A DNA stretch of 64,000 nucleotides, from contig NZ_CP150917.1 in assembly GCF_039908645.1 (NCBI RefSeq), forward strand, positions 2,057,501 to 2,121,500. The letters run 5' to 3'. Numbering within the stretch: position 1 is the stretch's first letter; every line of letters begins with the position of its first letter. The position numbers and the translations under genes were made by a program. The notes under the pieces are model-generated. The model was not told where the DNA came from. It made no database searches and saw only the letters and a list, made by a program, of their open reading frames with translations. This document shows, piece after piece, positions 37,734 through 46,446 of this stretch. This DNA is from Pseudomonas helvetica (GTDB lineage: Bacteria > Pseudomonadota > Gammaproteobacteria > Pseudomonadales > Pseudomonadaceae).

Positions 37734-37976
37734 GGAGCGAAGATTGTTCGATATCAACGGTTCGTGCGGAAGTGTTGGTAGGTGACGTATTCGTGTCCAT
37801 CGGTGCCACACAGGCGTTTTAGACGGCTTGCAAAAAATGAGGAGTACCTATACTGGGATCAATACTTGAAACGGAACGGATAATTAATATTCGTGAAACA
37901 TGGCTGAAATATGTTCAGCGTAGGTCAATATCGGCTCCGGACAGGATGTTCGGTTCCACAGGTTATTGAGGGCGCT

Positions 37977-39116
37977 ATGTATAGAATGAGTTCAGGTTAT
38001 GCAGGCATGCTGGCGAATACGCTTTTGGCTCAAGGACTGGACGTTACCGGTCTGTGCCAGGAGGCGGGACTGGACGTCGAGTTCGTGAATAAACCTGGAG
38101 CATACTGCGAGCGAAGCGTTATCTATCGTCTTTGGGATCTGGCTGCTCAGGCCTCGGATGATCCGAACATCGGTTTGAAAGCCTACGGGAGTTTCCACCC
38201 CGGCGTTTTTCAGATCGTGGGCTACACGATGATGTCCAGTTCGAATCTGAAGAGGGCGCTCGAACGCCTGGTTCGTTTCAGCCCGTTGATAAGTACCGGA
38301 TTCAGCCTTTTCTTTGTTCAGGAGCAGCAACATTTCCGTCTGGCCAGCCTCGATCATCAGCAACGTGGCTCGGTCAAACCCCGGCAATATACGGATGCAG
38401 GCCTGGCTTCGCTGCTGGGTTTCTGCCGCTGGCTGGCGGGTGGCAAGTCGCCGCAGCCGTTGAGTGTAGAGTTCGCTTATCCCGAGCCTGAAGATACGTC
38501 GGAGCATCAGCGGCTTTTTGGCTGCCCGCTGCGTTTCGGGGCGGCTTATGACAGCATCCTGTTCGATGGCGAGGAGCTTCTGAGTCCTTTGAGTATGGCC
38601 AACGAGGCGCTCGCCGTACTCCATGACAGTTTTGCCGAGGCTCAACTGGACCAGTTGTCCGGCTGCTCTATTGTTGGCAGGATTCGCGCGCTGATTATCG
38701 AGCGCTTGAGCCAGGGGCAGGGCCAAGGGCAATGTGATATGGAATCGATTGCGGCGGCACTGAACGTCAGCAAACGAACGCTTCAGCGAGGCCTTGAGAA
38801 GGATGGCACGCAATTCAAGGATGTCCTGAACGATGTGCGCCGGCAGTTGGCCGACTTCTATTTGCGCCATTCTCGTCTCAACATGAAGCATGTGACGTAT
38901 CTGCTCGGCTTTCATGATCACAGCAGCTTCCATAAGGCATGCACCCGTTGGTTCGGCATGCCCCCCGGTCAGTATCGAACCGATGAGTCGTTGTTTGCGC
39001 TCGAGAAAGTCGAGGCCGTGCCGGTGCCGGTCCGAGCCATGAACTCTGTCGGTCTGCGCAGAGACCATAAAATTGCAGGCTTCGCCAGCGCCTACGCCGA
39101 ACGGATACACCGCTAA
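37977..39116 (+). CDS. phbR: AraC-family regulator of the phb operon (PhbR-like)
   Basis: About 379 residues, with an N-terminal Arabinose_bd-type ligand domain (LANTLLAQGLDVTGLCQEAG onwards) and a C-terminal AraC helix-turn-helix pair (about 280-365; IAAALNVSKRTLQRGL and VTYLLGFHDHSSFHKACTRWFG). It is divergent from phbBAC by about 270 bp, the arrangement of phbR in PHB-producing pseudomonads such as strain 61-3, where it activates the operon. ATG 37977 with ttgaggg upstream is preferred to 37911. Confidence 0.87.
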   Translation: MYRMSSGYAGMLANTLLAQGLDVTGLCQEAGLDVEFVNKPGAYCERSVIYRLWDLAAQASDDPNIGLKAYGSFHPGVFQIVGYTMMSSSNLKRALERLVRFSPLISTGFSLFFVQEQQHFRLASLDHQQRGSVKPRQYTDAGLASLLGFCRWLAGGKSPQPLSVEFAYPEPEDTSEHQRLFGCPLRFGAAYDSILFDGEELLSPLSMANEALAVLHDSFAEAQLDQLSGCSIVGRIRALIIERLSQGQGQGQCDMESIAAALNVSKRTLQRGLEKDGTQFKDVLNDVRRQLADFYLRHSRLNMKHVTYLLGFHDHSSFHKACTRWFGMPPGQYRTDESLFALEKVEAVPVPVRAMNSVGLRRDHKIAGFASAYAERIHR

Positions 39117-39129
39117 TCCCTATGGCGGG

Positions 39130-41448
39130 TCATTGAGGCTTTGGACCTTTTGTTGCTTTGCGCTTTGGGGCTTTAACGACGATGGCGGGAGCGGGTAGGG
39201 GGACTTCGAGCAGCGTGTGCAGTTCACGCCAGAATTCGCCTTCGGTTCCCGCAGTCGAGAGCAACTCAGGCATTAATTGCCCAACGGCTGTCAGTACCTG
39301 TTGGCGTTCCTTGGCCTCGGTTAGCAACAAGGGCAGGCTGCGCAAGCTTTCTTGCGGGTGGGCAAAAACCAGCAGGTTCTGCAATCGGATGGCTTCGCGC
39401 AGGGCTGTGGGCTCAGTGCTGTAGTCCTGGACCAGCAAGTGCACCTGCTGGATCAGTTTCTCTATGCTTTCCTTGCCTGCCTTGTCGCTGTCGCGGCCCA
39501 GCAAAAACAGAATCCGCACCAACGCTTCCAGGGGGCCGCCATGGGGCAGCGCATCCTGCAGGCGTTCGATCAGGGCCTGGTCCTGCTGGTCGGCATGTGC
39601 CTGGAGATTTCGCACCGGACTGTTTCCGGTGAGGGCACCCAGTGCGCCGTAGATACCGTAAAAACACAGCTCCTGAGTGGCGTCACGCACATCGCGATAA
39701 GCATTCAGGGCGTCTTGTATCTGGTTGGAGAACAGCTCCTGCCACGCCAGCAGCGGGTTGTCCTGGCGTGCGGGACGACGATCGCTGCTCACTTGGGAGG
39801 CGGCCCCGGCTAACCACCACAGCGCCGGATTCAGGCTGCTCCATAGTAATTGCTGCTGATGGAAGGGGTGCGTCCTGCGTATCAGTTCGGCAATGGGCTC
39901 GTTGACGACCTGACGCAGCCACGGGCGTATGAACCCGTCGTAAAACTCGCTGTTGATTTCAGAGGCATGCTCCACCAGAGAGAATTCGCGATCGTCATCA
40001 CGGGCTGGCTCGACGTCATTATGGATATCAGCGATTCGCCTTGATTCGAAACTCACGCTGTATTGCACGTCACCGCTGCCTGAGGGGGCCGGCAGATCGT
40101 CGATCAGCATTTCGTATAGCCCTGCCGGCAGCGCGTTGATGGCTTCGACCGCACCGAGCAATCCACGGTGTTCACGTCGAGCCACCTTACCGGAAACAAA
40201 GATGCCCAAATGGCCGATGCTGGCGTGTCGCAGGTAGACGATGGTACGTCCTGCATCATGCAAGGCGAGATCGCTGGGATAGACATCGGCGATCCAGTTC
40301 AACGCTTGCTGGGGAGGGGTGATGTTGTCGCCGTAGGAGCAGAACACCACCACCGGTACTTCGATCCGTTTCAGGTCAATACCGGAGCTCTTGCGGCCAA
40401 GGCCGCCGGACAATTGGTTGCCGATGAAAAGGTCATCGACAATCATCTCGATCTCTTCGCCGTTGAGCAGGGTCGGGCTGCCCCACCAGCGTTCGAAGTC
40501 GAGAAAGCGCGCAGCCTCACTGTCGATCTGGCTGAACAACTGGTAGTACTTGCCCCAATAGGTGTTGGCCGGGTCCAGGTTTTCGAAATTGCTGACCAGC
40601 CAGGTGCCGTCGAAACGGTTATTGCCCAAGTCGCTGCCCAGGCGAGCCATCCAGCCACCACCCAGCAGGCCACCGGTGTAACGCATCGGATTGCGTCCAT
40701 TGACACCGGCCCAGTACGACAAGGGGGCACCATTGATAATGATCAATCCCGGCAGTTCCGGCCGTGTTGCCGCCAATCCCATTAAGGCCCAGCCGGCCTG
40801 GCAGTTGCCGATAATGATCGGCTTGCTGTTGGTTGGGTGAAGGGCGCTGACGACCTCGATGAACCGGGCCTGGGCTTCGACGATATCGGCCAGGGTTTGC
40901 CCAGGCTGTGGTGAGTGGCTGAAAGAGATGAAATAAGTGGGGTGGCCGGCTCTGAGGCTTTCGCCTAATACCGAATCCTGTTTGAAGCCACCGATTCCCG
41001 AGCCATGGCCGCCGCGTGGGTCAATGATGATCACCGGCTGGCCATTGCTGTCGATTTTTTGCTCGGGACCCAGGAGGATTCGCAGCAGTGAATAGTTGAC
41101 CGGGCGCGGGAGGTCGGCGCCTGCGATCAGGGTTTCATGATCGAACTTGAGCAGCAGCGGATACCCGGCGCGTTCATGGGCCAGCGTATTGTCGCCGCGC
41201 TGGCGCAGGGTGTCCCAGAACAGCAGGCAGCGTTGGCCAAGGTCGCTGACATATTCCTGCCATTCAGCGGGCGTAGGTTGTCTGAGTTGACCCTGCTTCA
41301 GCGGCGCGAAGGTTTTTTCCTGACGCTGGCGCAAAGCATCAAGGATGTTCAGCGTATTGAGGCGCTGCAGATGGCTCAGGTGTTCGAACAGGCCGCGTTG
41401 AGAGAAGGGTTTTTTATATTGCGATGCAATAATATCTTCCTGGCCCAT
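39130..41448 (-). CDS. DUF3141 alpha/beta-hydrolase-like protein, PHB locus
   Basis: A 772-residue protein of the DUF3141 family, distantly related to PHA synthases. The nucleophile elbow is GNCQAGW (C216), with cysteine in place of serine as in PHA synthases. The N-terminal 120 residues match the PHA synthase N-terminus in style. A long helical C-terminal region (500-760) and a basic tail (KAPKRKATKGPKPQ) may bind granules. Position beside the phasin and PHB operon suggests a granule-associated depolymerase, thioesterase or synthase-like role; unproven. Confidence 0.83.
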   Translation of the reverse strand: MGQEDIIASQYKKPFSQRGLFEHLSHLQRLNTLNILDALRQRQEKTFAPLKQGQLRQPTPAEWQEYVSDLGQRCLLFWDTLRQRGDNTLAHERAGYPLLLKFDHETLIAGADLPRPVNYSLLRILLGPEQKIDSNGQPVIIIDPRGGHGSGIGGFKQDSVLGESLRAGHPTYFISFSHSPQPGQTLADIVEAQARFIEVVSALHPTNSKPIIIGNCQAGWALMGLAATRPELPGLIIINGAPLSYWAGVNGRNPMRYTGGLLGGGWMARLGSDLGNNRFDGTWLVSNFENLDPANTYWGKYYQLFSQIDSEAARFLDFERWWGSPTLLNGEEIEMIVDDLFIGNQLSGGLGRKSSGIDLKRIEVPVVVFCSYGDNITPPQQALNWIADVYPSDLALHDAGRTIVYLRHASIGHLGIFVSGKVARREHRGLLGAVEAINALPAGLYEMLIDDLPAPSGSGDVQYSVSFESRRIADIHNDVEPARDDDREFSLVEHASEINSEFYDGFIRPWLRQVVNEPIAELIRRTHPFHQQQLLWSSLNPALWWLAGAASQVSSDRRPARQDNPLLAWQELFSNQIQDALNAYRDVRDATQELCFYGIYGALGALTGNSPVRNLQAHADQQDQALIERLQDALPHGGPLEALVRILFLLGRDSDKAGKESIEKLIQQVHLLVQDYSTEPTALREAIRLQNLLVFAHPQESLRSLPLLLTEAKERQQVLTAVGQLMPELLSTAGTEGEFWRELHTLLEVPLPAPAIVVKAPKRKATKGPKPQ

Positions 41449-41566
41449 GGTGATCTCCTGAGGTTATGCATGCGAAGCAGCGGCCTGCGGCTCATTGATG
41501 AATGAGACTCAGGCTGTCCGCTTGATGTCAGGAGTCTATAGCGAATATCAGCCGTGGTGGAAAAAC

Positions 41567-41585
41567 TTTTGTGCACTGCACAAAA
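41567..41585. promoter_or_regulatory. Perfect palindrome, likely PhaR operator 1
   Basis: TTTTGTGCA-C-TGCACAAAA is an exact 9-1-9 palindrome with the TGC/GCA core bound by PhaR repressors in Paracoccus and Rhodobacter. It lies 115 bp upstream of the phasin gene and also upstream of the divergent DUF3141 gene. Confidence 0.75.
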
Positions 41586-41603
41586 AACCATTGCCAAAAA
41601 AAA

Positions 41604-41616
41604 TTGTGCGCTGCAA
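41604..41616. promoter_or_regulatory. Second PhaR-like site
   Basis: TTGTGCGCTGCAA matches operator 1 (TTGTGCACTGCAC) at 11 of 13 positions, 37 bp away centre to centre. Paired TGC-rich sites in the phasin promoter are expected for PhaR control. Confidence 0.6.
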
Positions 41617-41699
41617 TATTAAATCTAGCGCGATGACCGGCAGGATCGCTATCGCGTCCTCAGGCCTATGCCGGCCTTTCAGAATCAGGAGATTCAAGC

Positions 41700-42263
41700 A
41701 TGTCTTTTTTCAACTCGGAAAAATTGCAAGACGCTCAGAAAGCCAACCTAGACCTCCTGCAGCAAATCAGCGGCAAAATCTTCTCCAGTGTTGAACAGCT
41801 CAGCCAATTGCAGTTCAAGACGCTGCAGGCCTCCACCGAGGAGCAGTTCGAGGTCTTTCGCAAGCTGCTGGCAGTCCGTGATCCACAAGGGTTCGCTGAG
41901 CTCCAGGCTTCTTTCACCCAGCCAAATGTGCAAGCCGAACGCCTGGCTGAGTTCAATCGCCAAGTGCAAGCGTTGATTGTCGGCACTCACTCGGAAATCA
42001 CCAAGCTGGCCTCGCGTCAGGTCGAGGCGGGCACCCAGCAGGTGCAAGAGTTCGTTGACGTGATCAGCAAGAATGCACCGGCTGGCTCCGAGCCTGTTGT
42101 GGCCGCATTCAAGTCGTCGCTGGCGAATGCCGGTACCGTTTTTGAAAGCGCACAGAAAGCCGTAAAACAGGCTGCTGACGTTGCCCAGAGCGGTTTTGAG
42201 GCAGCGACCGCAGCAGCCGGCAAAGCCGCTCCAGGTGCCAAGGCCACAAGCGGCAGCAAGTAA
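41700..42263 (+). CDS. phaP: Phasin (PHB granule-associated protein)
   Basis: A 187-residue phasin of the Phasin_2/TIGR01841 type. It starts MSFFNSEKLQDAQKANLDLL and is almost entirely amphipathic helix with heptad-like leucines, then an Ala/Gly/Lys-rich tail (ATAAAGKAAPGAKA), typical for granule coat proteins. caggag precedes the ATG. It is divergent from the DUF3141 gene and convergent with phaR; expression is probably repressed by PhaR when no PHB granules are present. Confidence 0.93.
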   Translation: MSFFNSEKLQDAQKANLDLLQQISGKIFSSVEQLSQLQFKTLQASTEEQFEVFRKLLAVRDPQGFAELQASFTQPNVQAERLAEFNRQVQALIVGTHSEITKLASRQVEAGTQQVQEFVDVISKNAPAGSEPVVAAFKSSLANAGTVFESAQKAVKQAADVAQSGFEAATAAAGKAAPGAKATSGSK

Positions 42264-42285
42264 GTCACATTAGAGCGGTTGAACG

Positions 42286-42322
42286 GATGGCGATGGGTTT
42301 ACTCCCCATCGCCATTTTTTTT
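42286..42322. terminator. Terminator between phaP and phaR
   Basis: ATGGCGATGGG and CCCATCGCCAT are perfect arms around a short loop, followed by tttttttt. It lies between phaP and phaR and overlaps the phaR stop region, ending phaP transcription. Confidence 0.88.
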
Positions 42323-42832
42323 CGTCCCGCCACCGGCACCCGGCTTGCCTGGTGGCATGCCGCCGAACAGGCCGAAGAGGTTCTGAGTGTTCAGGTAGAG
42401 GGCTTTCGACTGGTCGACATACTGGCGCATCAAATCCTGCATGACCGGTGCTTGCTGGTGCATGAACTCACTCCAGGCTTCAGAGGACTGAGCTCCGGTC
42501 TGGGACTGGATGTCGATGACCGTCTGGATGCTTTTATCCAGGTAGCTGCCGAGGACACTCTGGTAGGGACCGTAGAACTGGATAATCCCCATGAGCATCT
42601 CACTGGAGAATATCGGCTCACCGCCACTTTCGGCTTCCAGAATGACCTGCAGCAAAATACTTCGGGTCAGATCCTCGCCGGTCTTGGCGTCGACCACCTC
42701 GAACGGGATTTTATCGACGACCAATTGGCGTATATCCGCAAGGGTCAAATGACTGCTGGTGTGCGTGTCATATAGACGGCGATTCGGGTACTTCTTGATC
42801 AGACGGGTGGTGTTCCGACTGTTATCTGTCAT
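42299..42832 (-). CDS. phaR: Polyhydroxyalkanoate synthesis repressor PhaR
   Basis: A 177-residue PHB-responsive repressor. The N-terminal DNA-binding domain (RLIKKYPNRRLYDTHTSSHL, about 10-65) is diagnostic. The following helical region (SSEMLMGIIQFYGPYQSVLGSYLDKS) binds PHB or granules, and the tail is Gly/Lys-rich. It represses the phasin gene and perhaps phbB through the TGC-rich palindromes described here, and is released when it binds nascent PHB. Confidence 0.93.
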   Translation of the reverse strand: MTDNSRNTTRLIKKYPNRRLYDTHTSSHLTLADIRQLVVDKIPFEVVDAKTGEDLTRSILLQVILEAESGGEPIFSSEMLMGIIQFYGPYQSVLGSYLDKSIQTVIDIQSQTGAQSSEAWSEFMHQQAPVMQDLMRQYVDQSKALYLNTQNLFGLFGGMPPGKPGAGGGTKKNGDGE

Positions 42833-43021
42833 GCGGGGCTACTCATGGCGAGCCTGATTTACAGGCATCTTATCCTACTCTGACCACTGCCACTCCAATG
42901 CGTCGCCCCCACGCGGCCCGCACTGGGTGTTCAGAGTAAGGACTTGTTTCATCTTTTGAGTGCGATCCACGCTACGGGCCTTTTGCTTGTGCTTTTTTTT
43001 GCAGGCGTTAACCGAAGAGGC
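42833..43021. other. Intergenic region upstream of phaR
   Basis: No gene seen. It should contain the phaR promoter; no PhaR-type palindrome is evident in it. Confidence 0.4.
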
Positions 43022-43180
43022 CTACCGCTCGATCGTCTTGCTCCAACGCGCATTCCATTCCGGCCGCCGTTGGTTGACCGGATCCCAATCGATAGAGATG
43101 GCCTTCGCAAATATTCGGTGGGCAGGGCTGAAATCTCATTCCGCGTTGTTAGAGATGATGCGAACTTTCAGGTCGTCCAT
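43022..43180 (-). pseudogene. Short ORF interrupted by one in-frame TGA
   Basis: An ATG at 43180 with a strong ribosome site (caggagactgtc) starts MDDLKVRIISNNAE and meets TGA at 43136-43138. The same frame then runs on for 37 codons to TAG at 43022 and reads protein-like (AHRIFAKAISIDWDPVNQRR). This suggests a 52-residue gene with a nonsense mutation; I know no family for it and see no selenocysteine context. Confidence 0.4.
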
Positions 43181-43373
43181 GACAGTCTCCTGCCTGTTTG
43201 AAACGCTATTTATCCAGGGTATTCAGCGAGATAGCGATAAGCTGTCTTGGATCCAATTTAATCGAATTGGTATAATGCAACTCATTGTTATTAAAGGGTT
43301 TTTTTGAAAGTCCAGCTAACCTTTTCCTGATGCCTGCCGATGGCACTATTACAGGACACAGGGAGCAGTAGGA

Positions 43374-44939
43374 ATGAGAAACAACCAACCCGTTACGCAA
43401 CGTGAAATCGCGCTTGCACCTCAACAAAAACTGATCTCGACAACCGATGTCCGAGGCGTCATCACTTACTGCAATGACGCCTTCGTCGAGATCAGTGGTT
43501 TCGACCGAGCCGATCTGATTGGCGCCCCTCAAAACATCGTTCGCCATCCTGATGTGCCACCCGCGGTTTTTGCCCATATGTGGGGCGCTCTCAAGCAAGG
43601 CAATCCCTGGATGGGGATCGTCAAGAACCGCTCCAGGAATGGCGATCACTACTGGGTCAACGCTTACGTCACACCGATTTTTGAAGGCAGCCAAGTGGTT
43701 GGTTTTGAGTCGGTCCGGGTCAAACCTACCGCCGAACAGATCCGCCGCGCCGAAGCCCTCTACAAGCGCATCAGTCAGGGAAAGCCGGCCATTCCCACTC
43801 GAGACAAGTGGCAACCTGTCCTCCAGGATTGCCTGCCGTATCTGGTTATGGGGCTGGTGGGCACTTTGGGGGGGATGTTCCTCGATTCCACGCTGGCTTT
43901 TGTCGTCGCGGCAGGCGTCTCGGTTCCATTCGGCCTGATGACGTCCCGCTGGCAACAGCGAGGCACTCTGCGTCTGTTGCAGATGGCTGAACCTTCCACG
44001 TCCGATCAACTCATCGCACAGATGTACAGCGATGAGCGGGGGCCTCAAGCACGATTGGAAACGGCTTTTGTCAGTCAGGACGCGCGCCTGAAGACCTGCC
44101 TGACGCGCCTTCAAGACACTGCAGAGCAACTCAGCGGGCTTGCCGGAAGATCCAACGTTCTGGCGTCCGATAGCTCGCAAGGTCTTGATCGACAGCGTGT
44201 CGAAACCGAGCAAGTGTCCGCCGCGGTCAATCAAATGGCGGCGACCACGCAGGACGTTGCTAGCCATGTCCAGCGCACCGCTGACGCCACCCAGGAGGCT
44301 AACCAGCTGACCGGGCGCGGACGCGATGTGGCCAGAGACACCCGAGAAGCCATCGAGCGTCTTTCTGCCGTGGTCGGTGAAACCGGGCAAACGGTGGCGC
44401 AGTTGGCCAAGGACAGCAATGAAATCGGAACAGTCGTCGACGTGATCAAGGGCATTGCCGATCAAACGAACCTGCTGGCCCTGAATGCCGCGATCGAAGC
44501 GGCACGTGCTGGCGATATGGGTCGAGGCTTCGCCGTGGTGGCTGACGAGGTTCGTCAGTTGGCGCAGCGCACGTCCGAGTCGACGACACAGATCCATGGC
44601 CTGATCACCAAGCTCCAGACGTCCTCCAATAACGCTGTGCAGACCATGGAAAGTGGTCATCGTCAGGCCGAAGAGGGCGTGGCGTGGGTACTTGAAGCAG
44701 ACAAGGCGTTGGTGGGTATCAGCGAAGCCGTAGCCAATATCACCGACATGACCACTCAGATTGCGGCCGCTACCGAAGAGCAAACTGCCGTTGCCGAGGA
44801 AATCAGCCGCAATATCAGCACCATTGCGCACCTGGCAGATCAGACTTCAGAGCAAGCCCATCACTCGGCAGAGCTCAGCAACGAGCTGACTAAAACGGCG
44901 GCCACTCAGTACTCACTGGTCGAGCGGTTCAATCGATAG
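43374..44939 (+). CDS. PAS-domain methyl-accepting chemotaxis protein (Aer-like)
   Basis: A 521-residue energy or oxygen chemoreceptor. The N-terminal PAS domain (about 15-130) has the Aer-type [17 protein letters not shown] motif. A hydrophobic segment (about 155-190) anchors it without a periplasmic domain. The signalling domain carries the hairpin motif [20 protein letters not shown] and [13 protein letters not shown]. Typical for redox-sensing receptors binding FAD or haem. gcagtagga precedes the ATG. Confidence 0.92.
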   Translation: MRNNQPVTQREIALAPQQKLISTTDVRGVITYCNDAFVEISGFDRADLIGAPQNIVRHPDVPPAVFAHMWGALKQGNPWMGIVKNRSRNGDHYWVNAYVTPIFEGSQVVGFESVRVKPTAEQIRRAEALYKRISQGKPAIPTRDKWQPVLQDCLPYLVMGLVGTLGGMFLDSTLAFVVAAGVSVPFGLMTSRWQQRGTLRLLQMAEPSTSDQLIAQMYSDERGPQARLETAFVSQDARLKTCLTRLQDTAEQLSGLAGRSNVLASDSSQGLDRQRVETEQVSAAVNQMAATTQDVASHVQRTADATQEANQLTGRGRDVARDTREAIERLSAVVGETGQTVAQLAKDSNEIGTVVDVIKGIADQTNLLALNAAIEAARAGDMGRGFAVVADEVRQLAQRTSESTTQIHGLITKLQTSSNNAVQTMESGHRQAEEGVAWVLEADKALVGISEAVANITDMTTQIAAATEEQTAVAEEISRNISTIAHLADQTSEQAHHSAELSNELTKTAATQYSLVERFNR

Positions 44940-45033
44940 CCTGCCTCTCTTTGCGTATGGCAACAGTGCCGCGGGGTTGGTCTGGCACAAGGCGTACAGG
45001 GAAGGTGCGTTTGGATAGCACCGTGGGGTGAAC

Positions 45034-45069
45034 GAAAGGGGAGGGCTTACGAGTCTTCCCCTTTTGTTT
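45034..45069 (+). terminator. Rho-independent terminator after chemoreceptor gene
   Basis: aaagggga pairs with ttccccttt around a loop, followed by tgtttg; about 95 nt after the stop codon. Confidence 0.8.
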
Positions 45070-45548
45070 GTTAAATAAATCCTCACCTTCTTTTACGATC
45101 AAAACGAGCTCGTTGAGCGATTAACCGAAGTGGAACAACATGAGTGCCGTTAAGGCCGGCAAAAGCAGCCCATTGGCTAATGTCGGTCAGTCGGGAGACT
45201 CAGGGCACGATGCTGATGCTTGACCTGTAGCAGCAGGCTTCGCCAGCTGCGGTGCGTGATACGGCTTAACTGATTGGCAACAACACTATGGTCCTCGATT
45301 CCGAAGCCCAGCCTAGCGCTGGGCTTTTTCATTAGGCCATTACGGGGGGACTTCCGAAATTGCTGTAGGGCAAATGATGGAGGTGTGGGAAGTAACGCTG
45401 AAAAGCCGGGTGCTTGAGCGCTTCCATGGGTTTGAGCGCTTCACACGAAACCCGTCCGGAAGGGGTATTCATTTCACATCATCAGGGTAGAAAATGAATC
45501 AAAGCGCAGCGTACCCGACGCAATCCGCCACCCGAAAGGACGAACGTT
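45070..45548. other. Long gap with an isolated terminator and a doubtful 27-codon ORF
   Basis: An ATG ORF at 45140-45223 (MSAVKAGKSSPLANVGQSG start) has only a weak ribosome site. At 45304-45330 aagcccagc/gctgggctt with a T-tract is a clear terminator, which no annotated plus-strand gene explains. Either the small ORF or a small RNA of about 200-270 nt may end there. Confidence 0.4.
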
Positions 45549-45746
45549 ATGCAGGAGCTGACAATGCAACAGGCCGAACTGGAAAAGGTTCACGTGGAAA
45601 TCGTCAAGCTGATGGCTGAGCAGCGCAAGCTGAACGCCGAGGCCGGCAAGATGACCCGTGAAACTTTCTGGTATCCGGTTGCCGTTGCGACTGGCCTGAT
45701 CGGCACGGTGGCTGCGGTCACTGCGGTGTTGATCAAGCTTCTCTAA
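45549..45746 (+). CDS. Small coiled-coil, single-pass membrane protein
   Basis: 65 residues. The first 40 form a charged helix with heptad pattern (LEKVHVEIVKLMAEQRKLNAE), followed by one membrane helix (PVAVATGLIGTVAAVTAVLI). ATG 45549 follows aaagga by 8 nt; ATG 45564 after caggag is equally good and would give 60 residues. Similar short proteins are common in Pseudomonas and phages; function unknown. Confidence 0.75.
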   Translation: MQELTMQQAELEKVHVEIVKLMAEQRKLNAEAGKMTRETFWYPVAVATGLIGTVAAVTAVLIKLL

Positions 45747-45749
45747 AAG

Positions 45750-45775
45750 CCCCTTGCCGGTTTCCCGGCAAGAGG
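45750..45775. terminator. Terminator between convergent genes
   Basis: cttgccggtttcccggcaag forms a stem; on the minus strand it is followed by gggcttttag, ending the gene at 45830-46216. Confidence 0.65.
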
Positions 45776-45791
45776 CAGGGCTTTCACCGGC

Positions 45792-45827
45792 TCATTCGCC
45801 TTTGATGATCAGGCTGCCGTCGGCCAT
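45792..45827 (-). CDS. Possible 11-residue leaderless ORF (doubtful)
   Basis: ATG at 45827 follows the strong ribosome site gaggagagg, which overlaps the end of the 128-residue gene, and reads MADGSLIIKGE then stops. The ribosome site is far better than the ORF is long; it may be the start of a deleted gene. Confidence 0.25.
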   Translation of the reverse strand: MADGSLIIKGE

Positions 45828-45829
45828 TG

Positions 45830-46216
45830 TCACCTCTCCTCTTGGTCGATTCCCGAGATGGGGTGCGAGCATCCCGCTTCCAGATGTCGATAGGTGTCGA
45901 TATCTGTCAGGCAGAGCATTTTCCTGCCATCCCTGAGCTCAATCCAGAACGTCACGTCTGCATCAGCCCGGGCCATGGCGGTGTCTGTCACGGACCAGGT
46001 GGGGGCAATAGCCATCGCAGCGGCCAAGCCCATTCCGGCACAGCGTTGTGTCAGTGCGATCGGAGTTTGGTTTATGACGTTAATGTGTTTGATATCGGTA
46101 ACCGGGACACTGATACCTGGCCACGGATAGAGTGCTGTCTCGATACTGACAACACCGGAGTCGTACGCCCCCACTCCATGAAGAAAATCACCAGCTAGAA
46201 CTTTTATTTTAGCCAT
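45830..46216 (-). CDS. Conserved hypothetical protein
   Basis: 128 residues starting MAKIKVLAGDFLHGVGAYDSG. The pattern (K-I-K-V-L-x-G-D-F, then PWPGISVPVTDIKHI, a small hydrophobic helix, and a C-terminal DVTFWIELRDGRKMLCLTD strand pair) fits a widespread uncharacterised small family with a PH-like or Gly-rich core. There is no signal peptide. ggaggatttcc upstream on the minus strand supports ATG 46216. Confidence 0.7.
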   Translation of the reverse strand: MAKIKVLAGDFLHGVGAYDSGVVSIETALYPWPGISVPVTDIKHINVINQTPIALTQRCAGMGLAAAMAIAPTWSVTDTAMARADADVTFWIELRDGRKMLCLTDIDTYRHLEAGCSHPISGIDQEER

Positions 46217-46446
46217 GTGGAAATCCTCCCGACATCTGTTGCATCAGGGGCTATTGATGTTTTGTGATGACCGCGACGCTGCCCATTTGATGCAGGGCAT
46301 CGCAACCCGGTTCGCCACCAAACGTCAACACATCCAGAATATTCCACGCCCCAAAAAGGGGCGCGTCAACGACTCTGCGACGAAATACTGTTGAACTGAT
46401 GTCGGAGAGGGAGATAGAAGTCCGTGAGGGCAAGGGCTGTCATCGG
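46217..46446. other. Intergenic gap
   Basis: 230 bp. Minus-strand ORFs here lack ribosome sites and look like chance frames. It should hold the promoter of the 45830-46216 gene. Confidence 0.4.

Noticed and set aside
42944..43307. Two plus-strand ORFs between phaR and the chemoreceptor gene
   Set aside because: No ribosome site; the better-supported frame in this gap is the minus-strand one at 43022-43180.
43206..44831. 541-codon minus-strand ORF
   Set aside because: Antisense shadow of the chemoreceptor gene, which has clear PAS and MCP motifs.
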